A DNA stretch of 5,429 nucleotides from the NCBI GenBank assembly GCA_947483345.1, contig CANKNL010000208.1:1-5429 (forward strand), written 5' to 3'. Both the position numbers and the translations under genes were made by a program. The DNA is from Chitinophagaceae bacterium (GTDB lineage Bacteria > Bacteroidota > Bacteroidia > Chitinophagales > Chitinophagaceae). Shown here piece by piece: positions 1 through 5,429 of this stretch. The notes under the pieces were generated by a model, which saw only the letters and a list, made by a program, of their open reading frames with translations, had not been told where the DNA came from and ran no database searches. Each line of letters opens with the position of its first letter. Within the stretch, counting starts at the first letter, position 1.

Positions 1-595
1 ATGTTTTACGATCAGGCTCAGTACTCGTTAATAAAATTCCATTTAGCATGGCCTGATTGTAACGGTCTGCCAAACCCCTGATGACAATAAATTTACCTTC
101 CTGGATACTGGCACCGGGTGTACGTTTCAAAACTTCGCCGGTGTTTTTATCGGGGCTTCTCCTGATGGCTTCGGCAGAAATCACCGAGGCTACCGTATTG
201 GTTGTTCTTTGAAAACTGATCATCGCATTTACACTCTCTTTTTTTGCAGAACTGGCACGAACGATAACTTCTTCTCCTGTCTTTGCCTTTAAATCAAGTG
301 TAATATCAATATGTGCAATACCATCTGCACCGGTTTCTACATCAGTTACTTCTTTGCCCTGATAGTTGGTAGAACTTATAATAAGAATGTATTTTTTACC
401 CAGTTCTGCATTTAATACAAAACGCCCATCCAGGTTTGTGGCAATACCTTTCCCGGTTTCTTTAATTAAAACAGTTATGCCTGCTAGCGGGGTGCCTGTT
501 TTAGAGTCTGTAATTTTCCCTTCGATCTTTCCTTTCTGTGCAAATGAAGAAGATATGCTGAATAAAAATGTAACAATTAGTAATAACGATTTCAT
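1..595 (-). CDS. TonB-dependent outer-membrane receptor, N-terminal 198 codons (partial)
   Basis: This gene starts at 595 and runs off the left edge of the window, so only 198 codons are seen. Residues 1-19 form a signal peptide: MKS, a hydrophobic core, then SSSFA before Q20. Residues about 22-103 look like a CarboxypepD_reg-like beta-sandwich, with motifs GKITDSKTGTPLAGITVLIK, TNLDGRF and an alternating beta-strand pattern. Residues about 107-198 are the start of the TonB plug, with EEVIVRASS, ISAEAIRRSP, GEVLKRTPGAS, VIRGLADRYNQAMLNG and STEPDR. In this family the plug is followed by a 22-strand barrel; full proteins are usually 800-1000 residues. The protein would take up a large or scarce ligand across the outer membrane using TonB energy. 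The substrate cannot be read from this part. It lies 103 bp after acr3 on the same strand, but the gap holds period-11 repeats at 652-690 that suggest its own promoter. The family call is firm; the substrate is unknown. Confidence 0.93.
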   Translation of the reverse strand, partial: MKSLLLIVTFLFSISSSFAQKGKIEGKITDSKTGTPLAGITVLIKETGKGIATNLDGRFVLNAELGKKYILIISSTNYQGKEVTDVETGADGIAHIDITLDLKAKTGEEVIVRASSAKKESVNAMISFQRTTNTVASVISAEAIRRSPDKNTGEVLKRTPGASIQEGKFIVIRGLADRYNQAMLNGILLTSTEPDRKT

Positions 596-612
596 GCCTT
601 TTATATTTACCG

Positions 613-620
613 CAAAAAGA
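613..620 (-). promoter_or_regulatory. Candidate -7 promoter element for the TonB receptor
   Basis: Read on the minus strand this is TCTTTTTG, seven of eight matches to the Bacteroidota -7 consensus TAnnTTTG. It lies 17 bp upstream of the receptor start codon. No clear -33 TTG is present at the expected 19-21 bp spacing, which would suit a promoter that depends on an activator bound at the repeats just upstream. Such short AT-rich matches occur by chance, so this is tentative. Confidence 0.3.
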
Positions 621-651
621 CAACATGTGTATTATGCTAACATGAAACTAA

Positions 652-690
652 GGTTAGGGAATTGTTACGGCTATGTTACGGCAATGTTAT
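652..690 (-). promoter_or_regulatory. Four direct repeats at 11-bp spacing, Pho-box-like
   Basis: On the minus strand, reading toward the receptor gene, four hexamers are spaced exactly 11 bp apart: ATAACA (690-685), GTAACA (679-674), GTAACA (668-663) and CTAACC (657-652). Two of the 5-bp spacers are also alike (TTGCC and TAGCC). A further TTAACC at 702-697 sits 12 bp ahead and overlaps the acr3 stop codon. Direct repeats with one-helical-turn spacing and a TTAACA or CTTAACC core are known binding sites of OmpR/PhoB-family regulators, such as Bacillus PhoP and cyanobacterial SphR. The array ends about 31 bp before the candidate -7 element of the receptor. The repeats are directly visible; regulation by a phosphate response regulator is inference. 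Confidence 0.55.
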
Positions 691-698
691 GTACTTGG

Positions 699-1763
699 TT
701 AAGTTGTATAATATTTTTTCCTTAACCAAAACGACACATTCACTAATGCAATCAATGCGGGCACTTCTACCAGGGGGCCAATAACCCCTGCAAATGCCTG
801 TCCGCTATTGATGCCAAATACACCAATGGCTACGGCTATGGCCAGTTCAAAATTGTTTCCGGCTGCAGTAAAGGCTATGGAAGCATTGGTAGCATAATTG
901 GCGCCCATTTTTTTGCCAATAAAAAAACTGACTACAAACATGATGGCAAAATAGATCACCAAAGGAAGGGCTATCCGTAATACATCAAAAGGGATCTGAA
1001 CAATCAGTTCGCCTTTTAAACTAAACATCACTACAATGGTAAACAATAAAGCGATCAATGTAATGGGAGAAACAAAAGGAATGAATTTTGTGTCATACCA
1101 TGCAGCCCCTTTCCATCTTAATAAAAAGAACCTTGTTAAAAAACCGGCTGCGAATGGGATGCCTAAATAAATAGCCACGCTTTTTGCAATCTGGCTAATG
1201 GTGATATCAACAACAGAACCTGTAATACCAAATAAGGGTGGAAGTAGGGTAATAAAAACATAGGCATACACACTGTATAAGAGCACCTGAAAAACACTAT
1301 TCAATGCTACTAACCCTGCGGCATATTCGCGGCTTCCTTCTGCCAGTTCGTTCCAAACAATTACCATGGCTATGCAACGGGCGAGGCCAATAAGAATGAG
1401 ACCTACCATGTATTGGGGATAACCATGTAAAAAGGTAATGGCCAAAACAAACATGAGTATGGGCCCAATGATCCAATTAAGCAATAGAGAAACGCCGAGT
1501 ACTTTAGTGTTCTTGAAAACGGCTTTCAGCTTATCATATTTCACTTTGGTAAAAGGCGGGTACATCATTAAGATTAACCCAATGGCCAAGGGGATATTGG
1601 TTGTGCCCGAAGAAAATGAATTGATGAATGTTGATGATGAAGGGAAAAAATAACCAATGCCTACACCAACAACCATGGCTAAAAAAATCCAGAGGGTTAA
1701 ATACCTGTCGAGGAAACTTAATTTTTTTCTTTCATGTGCGGGGGCACAGCCGTTTGCAGTCAT
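699..1763 (-). CDS. acr3: Acr3-family arsenite efflux permease
   Basis: The 354-residue protein is the length expected for bacterial Acr3, an inner-membrane carrier of the BART superfamily (bile acid/arsenite transporters) that exports arsenite, probably by proton exchange. About ten hydrophobic segments are visible from residue 22 to 347. The key family motifs are present: LIGLARCIAMVIVWNELA around Cys130, in the fourth membrane helix, and AAGNNFELAIA around Glu306. These match the cysteine and glutamate shown to be essential in characterised Acr3 proteins. GPLVEVPALI (residues 329-338) is also typical. The short N-terminal tail contains Cys6. The start at 1763 lies 19 bp after the arsR stop codon, so the two genes almost certainly form one operon controlled by ArsR. 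No arsenate reductase, arsM or arsA gene lies between or directly beside them. The call is very secure. Confidence 0.97.
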   Translation of the reverse strand: MTANGCAPAHERKKLSFLDRYLTLWIFLAMVVGVGIGYFFPSSSTFINSFSSGTTNIPLAIGLILMMYPPFTKVKYDKLKAVFKNTKVLGVSLLLNWIIGPILMFVLAITFLHGYPQYMVGLILIGLARCIAMVIVWNELAEGSREYAAGLVALNSVFQVLLYSVYAYVFITLLPPLFGITGSVVDITISQIAKSVAIYLGIPFAAGFLTRFFLLRWKGAAWYDTKFIPFVSPITLIALLFTIVVMFSLKGELIVQIPFDVLRIALPLVIYFAIMFVVSFFIGKKMGANYATNASIAFTAAGNNFELAIAVAIGVFGINSGQAFAGVIGPLVEVPALIALVNVSFWLRKKYYTT

Positions 1764-1781
1764 ATTTATCTTTATTTAGTT

Positions 1782-2114
1782 TTAATAACAATTATTTTTT
1801 TTCTTTGCCAGTGTCATGGAAATATGGACAAAATAGGTTTTCATTTTCGCAATGGCTTTTTCATCTATACAGTAGCAAATGCTATTCCCTTCTATGCTTC
1901 CTTTAATCAATCCCGCATTTTTAAGTTCTTTTAAATGTTGCGAAACAGTGGGTTGTGCCAGGGGTAATTCATTTACAATATCGCCACAAATGCAGTTTTC
2001 TGCATGCAGTAAATAATCAATAATGGCAACCCTTGCCGGGTGCCCTAAAGCCTTAGCCAATGTGGCAATGGCGTTATGTTTGTTGGTGAAGTGTTCTGTT
2101 TTTGTTGCCCCCAT
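1782..2114 (-). CDS. arsR: ArsR-family arsenite-responsive repressor
   Basis: The 110-residue protein is a single winged helix-turn-helix domain of the ArsR/SmtB family. LAKALGHPARVAIIDYLL (19-36) is the classic first-helix region, and LAQPTVSQHLKELKNAGLI (52-70) is the recognition helix and its flank, followed by the wing at 71-83. The metalloid-sensing site is visible as Cys41-Ile-Cys43 in AENCICGDIV, at the position of the ELCVCDL motif of E. coli ArsR. Extra cysteines occur at 80 and 82, in the wing, and at 109, near the C-terminus; they may add a ligand. Arsenite or antimonite binding would release the protein from DNA. It heads the arsR-acr3 operon and should repress its own promoter, where a perfect palindrome lies at 2125-2140. 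The start at 2114 gives the full domain; the upstream leader is A/T-rich with no Shine-Dalgarno sequence. Confidence 0.96.
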   Translation of the reverse strand: MGATKTEHFTNKHNAIATLAKALGHPARVAIIDYLLHAENCICGDIVNELPLAQPTVSQHLKELKNAGLIKGSIEGNSICYCIDEKAIAKMKTYFVHISMTLAKKKNNCY

Positions 2115-2124
2115 ACCGGTAATT

Positions 2125-2148
2125 TAATATTGCAATATTACGATATTG
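2125..2148 (-). promoter_or_regulatory. Probable ArsR operator overlapping the arsR promoter
   Basis: TAATATTGCAATATTA at 2125-2140 is a perfect 16-bp palindrome placed 11 bp upstream of the arsR start codon. Its right half, CAATAT at 2133-2138, also pairs with ATATTG at 2143-2148 as a second dyad with a 4-bp centre, so two overlapping sites may exist. On the minus strand TAATATTG (2140-2133) is a seven-of-eight match to the -7 consensus TAnnTTTG, with a TTT triplet 19 bp upstream. A repressor bound here would block RNA polymerase. Autoregulation through such AT-rich dyads is standard for ArsR/SmtB proteins. The palindrome is seen; binding by this ArsR is inferred. Confidence 0.68.
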
Positions 2149-2194
2149 AGTAGGCATTTAAAGTTATTTATTTATGCTAACCGGTTATTTTAAC

Positions 2195-3502
2195 CTAAAA
2201 CCTGAATTGTAACCTGCAGGTAAAAACATCATCTTTTACATCAGATGTGAAGCCGGTCAGCTGTGTTTTTTCATTGGTTACTTTGGCATAATACAGCACA
2301 ATCTTTACATTTTCTGTTAAGTAATTTATATAGCCCAGGCCAATGGTATGGTACTTAATATTGGCAGCTGTAAAATTGCTTCCGGCTGCACCGATTTCAT
2401 TACCACTTACTTTGGTATTAGGGTCGTACCAATCATATTTTAATAGTAATTGATTTCTGGTATTGAAAATAGGTTGCAGCAAATAAAAATAAGCCCCGTT
2501 AAAATGTCTGATATGAAAGCCATCGCTGCCTGTGGTTAAAGCCGTTGGCGTTTCTGAATTGGTTGCCGTGCCGGTTTGTTTACCTGTTACAAATTCGGCT
2601 CTTAACTCGGTGGTAAGCCCTTTATGGCTTTTAAATTTTAACTGCATATTGGCTCCGTAGTAATGCCTGGGTGATGTTTTATCAATATTGGCTATTGAAG
2701 AATCTACAGTAATCTTTTTTATGCCCAACACGGTATTGGTTGAATACACATATTTTGTATTCTGCGCCAGACTGCCATATAAAACAGATGCACCCGCGGC
2801 TACAGTCATTTTTTTGCCCAAAGGATAAGGTTTAAGTGCCAGGTTTCCAATAAGGTCTTTTGAATTATCAAAATCACCGGCAGCATTGATACCCTGCCCG
2901 TTAAAAAAACCGATATCTGCTTTCAGGTATTTCAAAGCAATATCTTTTCGCCTAGAGTCTAAACTGATCATGGCACCCAGGTCTCTTTCACTTTTCATCA
3001 ATATCTGGCTCATCCGGCCTCTTTCAGGGCTTTCGCGGTCGCTGCTGCTGAGGTTAACTTCATAACCAAAGGGGCGGGCAAACATACCTATTGTAAATGA
3101 AAATAATTTATATCTGTTCTCAAAAATGCGTCCCCATACATCCCTTACCGTAAATGCCCTTTCATTGGCATCAAACTGAAACACGATCTGCACACTTGGT
3201 TTTTTCCCATCAGAAAAATGAACATAATCAATACGCACCCTGCTTCTGCGGAGCATAAAACGGTTATTAACCTTTGCCGAAAAATCGCCTCCTTCAAATG
3301 ACTTGATTCCTTTACTGCCAGCTATCTGAAACTGGGGCTGTATATAGCCGCCTATTTTAAGGTGATCGAATTTTTTATACAGGTTTAATAAACCACGGCC
3401 CGTTTCCTTACTGGTATCCACCATATCCATAAGGTATTGGGCCTGTAAAAACTGGTATACGAATAGTGCCAAAGCCAATAGTGGCAGTTTTTTCCTTAGC
3501 AT
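2195..3502 (-). CDS. Phosphate-selective porin (OprP/OprO family)
   Basis: The 435-residue precursor has a signal peptide at about 1-21: MLRKK, a hydrophobic core, then LQA before Q22. The mature part is rich in alternating beta-strands and ends in a strand with terminal phenylalanine (CRLQFRF), as outer-membrane barrels do. Family features are IGGYIQPQFQ (50-59), RFMLRRSRVRIDY (81-93), the VQIVFQFDAN strand (104-113), a GMFARPFGYE segment (139-148) and ESPERGRMSQILMKSERDLG (157-176). The last is typical of OprP/OprO-like porins in Bacteroidota. The protein would let phosphate or other oxyanions diffuse across the outer membrane. It diverges from the DUF47-pit operon, which supports a phosphate role. 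Selectivity cannot be proved from sequence; polyphosphate or other anions are possible. Arsenate would be expected to pass too. It is co-directional with arsR, 80 bp downstream. Confidence 0.9.
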   Translation of the reverse strand: MLRKKLPLLALALFVYQFLQAQYLMDMVDTSKETGRGLLNLYKKFDHLKIGGYIQPQFQIAGSKGIKSFEGGDFSAKVNNRFMLRRSRVRIDYVHFSDGKKPSVQIVFQFDANERAFTVRDVWGRIFENRYKLFSFTIGMFARPFGYEVNLSSSDRESPERGRMSQILMKSERDLGAMISLDSRRKDIALKYLKADIGFFNGQGINAAGDFDNSKDLIGNLALKPYPLGKKMTVAAGASVLYGSLAQNTKYVYSTNTVLGIKKITVDSSIANIDKTSPRHYYGANMQLKFKSHKGLTTELRAEFVTGKQTGTATNSETPTALTTGSDGFHIRHFNGAYFYLLQPIFNTRNQLLLKYDWYDPNTKVSGNEIGAAGSNFTAANIKYHTIGLGYINYLTENVKIVLYYAKVTNEKTQLTGFTSDVKDDVFTCRLQFRF

Positions 3503-3517
3503 AAATCAATTTTGCTA

Positions 3518-3525
3518 CAAAGGAA
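3518..3525 (-). promoter_or_regulatory. Candidate -7 promoter element for the porin
   Basis: On the minus strand this reads TTCCTTTG, seven of eight matches to TAnnTTTG, ending 15 bp before the porin start codon at 3502. No good -33 TTG lies 19-21 bp upstream. That position instead falls in the period-11 repeat array at 3539-3566, which fits an activator replacing the -33 contact. The assignment is tentative. Confidence 0.33.
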
Positions 3526-3538
3526 TAACAATTTAATA

Positions 3539-3566
3539 TTAACTCTGTGTTATCAAATCATTAACA
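3539..3566 (+). promoter_or_regulatory. Three direct repeats at 11-bp spacing between divergent phosphate genes, Pho-box-like
   Basis: On the plus strand TTAACT (3539-3544), TTATCA (3550-3555) and TTAACA (3561-3566) are spaced exactly 11 bp apart. The core resembles the TTAACA unit of Bacillus PhoP boxes and the repeats found upstream of the TonB receptor at 652-690. The array sits between the divergent porin and DUF47 starts. It lies 35 bp before the DUF47 candidate -7 element, a geometry close to that seen at the receptor, and 13 bp from the porin candidate -7 element. One array could thus serve both directions. The region is AT-rich, so three imperfect units alone would be weak evidence; the match to the second array strengthens it. 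The regulator is inferred. Confidence 0.48.
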
Positions 3567-3601
3567 TTTTCAAACACTTTTATTATTTTATCTTAAAGCG
3601 T

Positions 3602-3609
3602 AATCTTTG
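3602..3609 (+). promoter_or_regulatory. Candidate -7 promoter element for the DUF47-pit operon
   Basis: AATCTTTG is seven of eight matches to the Bacteroidota -7 element TAnnTTTG (TAATCTTTG if one extra spacer base is allowed). It ends 17 bp before the ATG at 3627, giving a short leader as is common in this phylum. The -33 region about 20 bp upstream is only T-rich. It is the best promoter candidate for the rightward operon but unproven. Confidence 0.38.
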
Positions 3610-3626
3610 CCGTAAATAATAAAATT

Positions 3627-4277
3627 ATGGCAGGTTTTAATTCAATCTTAAAGATTTTTTTACCCAAAGACAGGGTATTTTTTCAACTCTTTGAAAGTGT
3701 TGTAGACGTGTTGGTAAAAATGGGGGAAAAACTTAAAGAAGTGGTTAATGAACCCGATTTTGATGGCCGGGCTAAATTGATCAAGGAGCTTGAAGATATG
3801 GAACATGAGAATGATGATTACACACACCAGATCTTTACCGAACTGGGTAAAAACTTTATTACCCCATTCGACAGGGAAGATATACATTACCTGGCTTCTG
3901 CCCTGGATGATATTGCCGATTACATTTATGCCTCTGCCAAAAAAATAAATTTTTACCGGGTTAATCCCAATGATACCGGTATTCATAAAATGGCCGATAT
4001 CATTTCTAATGGTTGTGTTGCCGTACATAATGCGGTTACCGAATTACGTAACATGAAAGACATGCGTAAGATCACTGATGCACTAGTGGCCATTAACAGT
4101 ATCGAAAATCAGGGCGATGATATATTTGATATGAGTATTGAAAAACTTTTTGCCGAAGAACCGGATGCTAAAGAGGTGATTAAGAAAAGAGAGATCTATC
4201 AGGTGATGGAAATTGTAACGGATAAATGTGAAGATGCAGCCAATGTGATTGAAAGCATCATTGTGAAGTACGCTTAA
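3627..4277 (+). CDS. DUF47-family PhoU-like protein, PiT accessory or regulator
   Basis: The 216-residue, all-helical cytoplasmic protein matches the DUF47 (TIGR00153-type) family in length and pattern. It starts with the typical FNSILKIFLPKDRVFFQLFE segment (4-23). Acidic clusters like the metal-binding ExxxD sites of PhoU are visible at 56-64 (EDMEHENDD), 82-85 (DRED), 94-98 (DDIAD), 160-165 (ENQGDD) and 195-203 (EIVTDKCED). DUF47 genes usually precede a PiT phosphate transporter and are thought to control its activity or coordinate phosphate homeostasis; the exact mechanism is not settled. Here the pit gene follows after 40 bp on the same strand, so the two are probably cotranscribed. The start at 3627 (ATGGCAGG) fits the family N-terminus; the leader has no Shine-Dalgarno sequence. 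The family call is secure and the mechanism inferred. Confidence 0.94.
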   Translation: MAGFNSILKIFLPKDRVFFQLFESVVDVLVKMGEKLKEVVNEPDFDGRAKLIKELEDMEHENDDYTHQIFTELGKNFITPFDREDIHYLASALDDIADYIYASAKKINFYRVNPNDTGIHKMADIISNGCVAVHNAVTELRNMKDMRKITDALVAINSIENQGDDIFDMSIEKLFAEEPDAKEVIKKREIYQVMEIVTDKCEDAANVIESIIVKYA

Positions 4278-4283
4278 AATAAT

Positions 4284-4307
4284 TAGCTCATTAGCACACC
4301 AGCACAT
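4284..4307 (+). repeat. Three imperfect 8-bp tandem units in the DUF47-pit gap
   Basis: TAGCTCAT, TAGCACAC and CAGCACAT stand head to tail and fill most of the 40-bp gap between the DUF47 stop codon and the pit start codon. The consensus TAGCACAT is more GC-rich than the flanking A/T-rich spacer. It does not form a clear hairpin. It may be a short degenerate repeat that also occurs elsewhere in the genome, or simply a spacer. Confidence 0.5.
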
Positions 4308-4317
4308 TATAAATAAT

Positions 4318-5429
4318 ATGACTTTAGTAATAGTAATCATTGCACTGGCTTTAATATTCGACTACATCAACGGGTTTCATGATGCAGCAAACTCAATAGC
4401 TACAGTAGTTTCAACTAAGGTGCTGACCCCGTTTCAGGCTGTTGTATGGGCCGCCATTTTTAATTGTGTGGCTTATTTTATTTTTAAAGATCATGCGGTT
4501 GCCAACACCATCAGTAAAACAGTTAACAAAGAATTTATTACGTTGCCGGTGATCTTATCGGGCCTTATCGCTGCCATATTTTGGAATTTATTAACCTGGT
4601 GGTATGGTATTCCATCATCATCATCCCATACACTTATTGGCGGTTTCGCCGGAGCGGCTATTGCCCATGCCATGATATTAAAAGGGGCCGGTATCAGTTG
4701 GGGTAAGATCATAGAATCTGACATCATCATTAAAACGATCATTTTTATTTTTCTGGCTCCGCTTATCGGTATGGCCATTTCTATTTTTATTACAGTGGTC
4801 ACCGTTATGCGCAATGTCTGGATCAGGATAGGTATTATAGCGGTGTTGACTGTATTGACTGTTTTCTTATTCGACTATTTTGAAAACAGTAAAATGGACG
4901 AAAATCTCCAAAAGTTTTTAAAAGTTGATAAGTATAAAAAAGAAGTAAAAGAAACATTAGCTAAAAAAGCCCTTAATCCCAATGACACAACACTTGTAAA
5001 AGCCTATAATACCGCCAAAGAAAAACTTGATAAGGCCATACCCAATTATAATAAAATGGCTTTGCTGGTTGAAGATTTTGATCAACTTGGTGCAAAAAAT
5101 ATTGCCAAACAGGCTGCCGATAGTGGCTGGTTAAAAGATATTGAATCCAGTAAGCTAAAAGATGATGTTCGTAATGCAAACGATTTTTTGGTACTGGAAG
5201 CCAAAGCAGCAAGTGATAAAGAAGCGAATGCGGCTTATCAAATTGCAAAAGAGGTAACCGAAAAATATAAAGGCCCGCTAAAAAGTTTTTTAGCCGGAAC
5301 AATTTCTGCAGATAGCACCATGTTCGCAATACAAGCTATTTATCCTATTGCTGATGTAAATAAAGAAAAAGTAAAAAAGAAAATTACCGGATTTAGTATT
5401 GAAAAAGCATTGATAAAAGATATCGAAAA
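4318..5429 (+). CDS. pit: PiT-family inorganic phosphate transporter with large central insertion (partial, first 370 codons)
   Basis: The gene starts with the ATG at 4318 and continues past the right edge. Residues 1-187 are the first membrane half. The PiT signature runs from FDYINGFHDAANSI (14-27) to TKVLTP (33-38), with conserved Asp22 and Asn25. GIPSSSSHTLIGG (97-109) is the second family motif. Hydrophobic helices lie at about 2-18, 40-56, 74-94, 104-121, 137-160 and 168-187. From residue 190 to the visible end the protein is polar, rich in Lys, Asp and Ala and predicted helical, with no membrane segment for at least 180 residues. This is a long insertion between the two PiT repeats; the second repeat should lie beyond the window. 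PiT proteins are inner-membrane phosphate symporters, driven by protons or sodium, that carry metal-phosphate and also admit arsenate. The DUF47 gene just upstream is the usual partner. The family call is secure; what the insert does is unknown. Confidence 0.95.
   Translation, partial: MTLVIVIIALALIFDYINGFHDAANSIATVVSTKVLTPFQAVVWAAIFNCVAYFIFKDHAVANTISKTVNKEFITLPVILSGLIAAIFWNLLTWWYGIPSSSSHTLIGGFAGAAIAHAMILKGAGISWGKIIESDIIIKTIIFIFLAPLIGMAISIFITVVTVMRNVWIRIGIIAVLTVLTVFLFDYFENSKMDENLQKFLKVDKYKKEVKETLAKKALNPNDTTLVKAYNTAKEKLDKAIPNYNKMALLVEDFDQLGAKNIAKQAADSGWLKDIESSKLKDDVRNANDFLVLEAKAASDKEANAAYQIAKEVTEKYKGPLKSFLAGTISADSTMFAIQAIYPIADVNKEKVKKKITGFSIEKALIKDIE

Noticed and set aside
622..644. AACATG repeated at 622-627 and 639-644 in the receptor leader
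   Set aside because: The repeat is only 6 bp with 17-bp spacing in AT-rich DNA and has no partner elsewhere in the window; chance is likely.
366..725. 119-codon open frame on the plus strand
   Set aside because: It is antisense to the TonB receptor N-terminus and the end of acr3, has no family resemblance, and crosses the repeat array between the two genes.
1438..1934. Small plus-strand open frames over acr3 and arsR
   Set aside because: They are antisense shadows with no motif, and the acr3 and arsR frames are well supported.
2178..2195. Inverted repeats TAACCGGTTA and GGTTATTTTAACC after the porin stop, considered as a terminator
   Set aside because: The stems are only 5 bp, mutually exclusive and not followed by a run of T on the minus strand, so a terminator cannot be supported.
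3660..4028. 122-codon open frame on the minus strand
   Set aside because: It lies wholly inside the DUF47 gene on the opposite strand and shows no recognisable motif; the DUF47 frame has clear family features.
4491..5329. Two minus-strand open frames of 107 and 118 codons
   Set aside because: Both are antisense to the pit coding sequence, whose frame is open throughout and carries PiT motifs.

Overview
The window looks like chromosome from a member of the Bacteroidota, most likely the Chitinophagales/Sphingobacteriales side (inference). The DNA is AT-rich and no start codon has a convincing Shine-Dalgarno sequence; the leaders are A/T-rich instead. Candidate promoters resemble the Bacteroidota -7 element TAnnTTTG. 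The TonB-dependent receptor carries the N-terminal carboxypeptidase-regulatory-like domain typical of this phylum.

Layout: four genes lie on the minus strand and two on the plus strand, diverging from an intergenic region at 3503-3626. Reading leftward from it are an OprP/OprO-type phosphate-selective porin (3502-2195), an ArsR repressor (2114-1782), an Acr3 arsenite efflux permease (1763-699) and the first 198 codons of a TonB-dependent outer-membrane receptor (595 to the left edge). Reading rightward are a DUF47/PhoU-like protein (3627-4277) and the first 370 codons of a PiT-family inorganic phosphate transporter (4318 to the right edge). The PiT gene has a large soluble insertion after its first membrane half.

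How the genes fit together: the porin would carry phosphate across the outer membrane, PiT across the inner membrane, and the DUF47 protein is the usual partner or regulator of PiT. PiT systems also admit arsenate, an analogue of phosphate. The arsR-acr3 pair directly beside the porin therefore makes functional sense as the detoxification arm, although no arsenate reductase gene is visible.

The most interesting signal is regulatory. Both the porin/DUF47 intergenic region and the TonB-receptor upstream region contain TAACA-like hexamers repeated at exactly 11-bp spacing. This is the architecture of PhoB/PhoP/SphR Pho boxes in other phyla. It suggests that the porin, the DUF47-pit operon and the TonB receptor belong to one phosphate regulon. 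ArsR has its own perfect 16-bp palindromic operator. No RNA genes, CRISPR arrays, insertion sequences or broken genes were seen, and no stretch over 300 bases lacks a gene.
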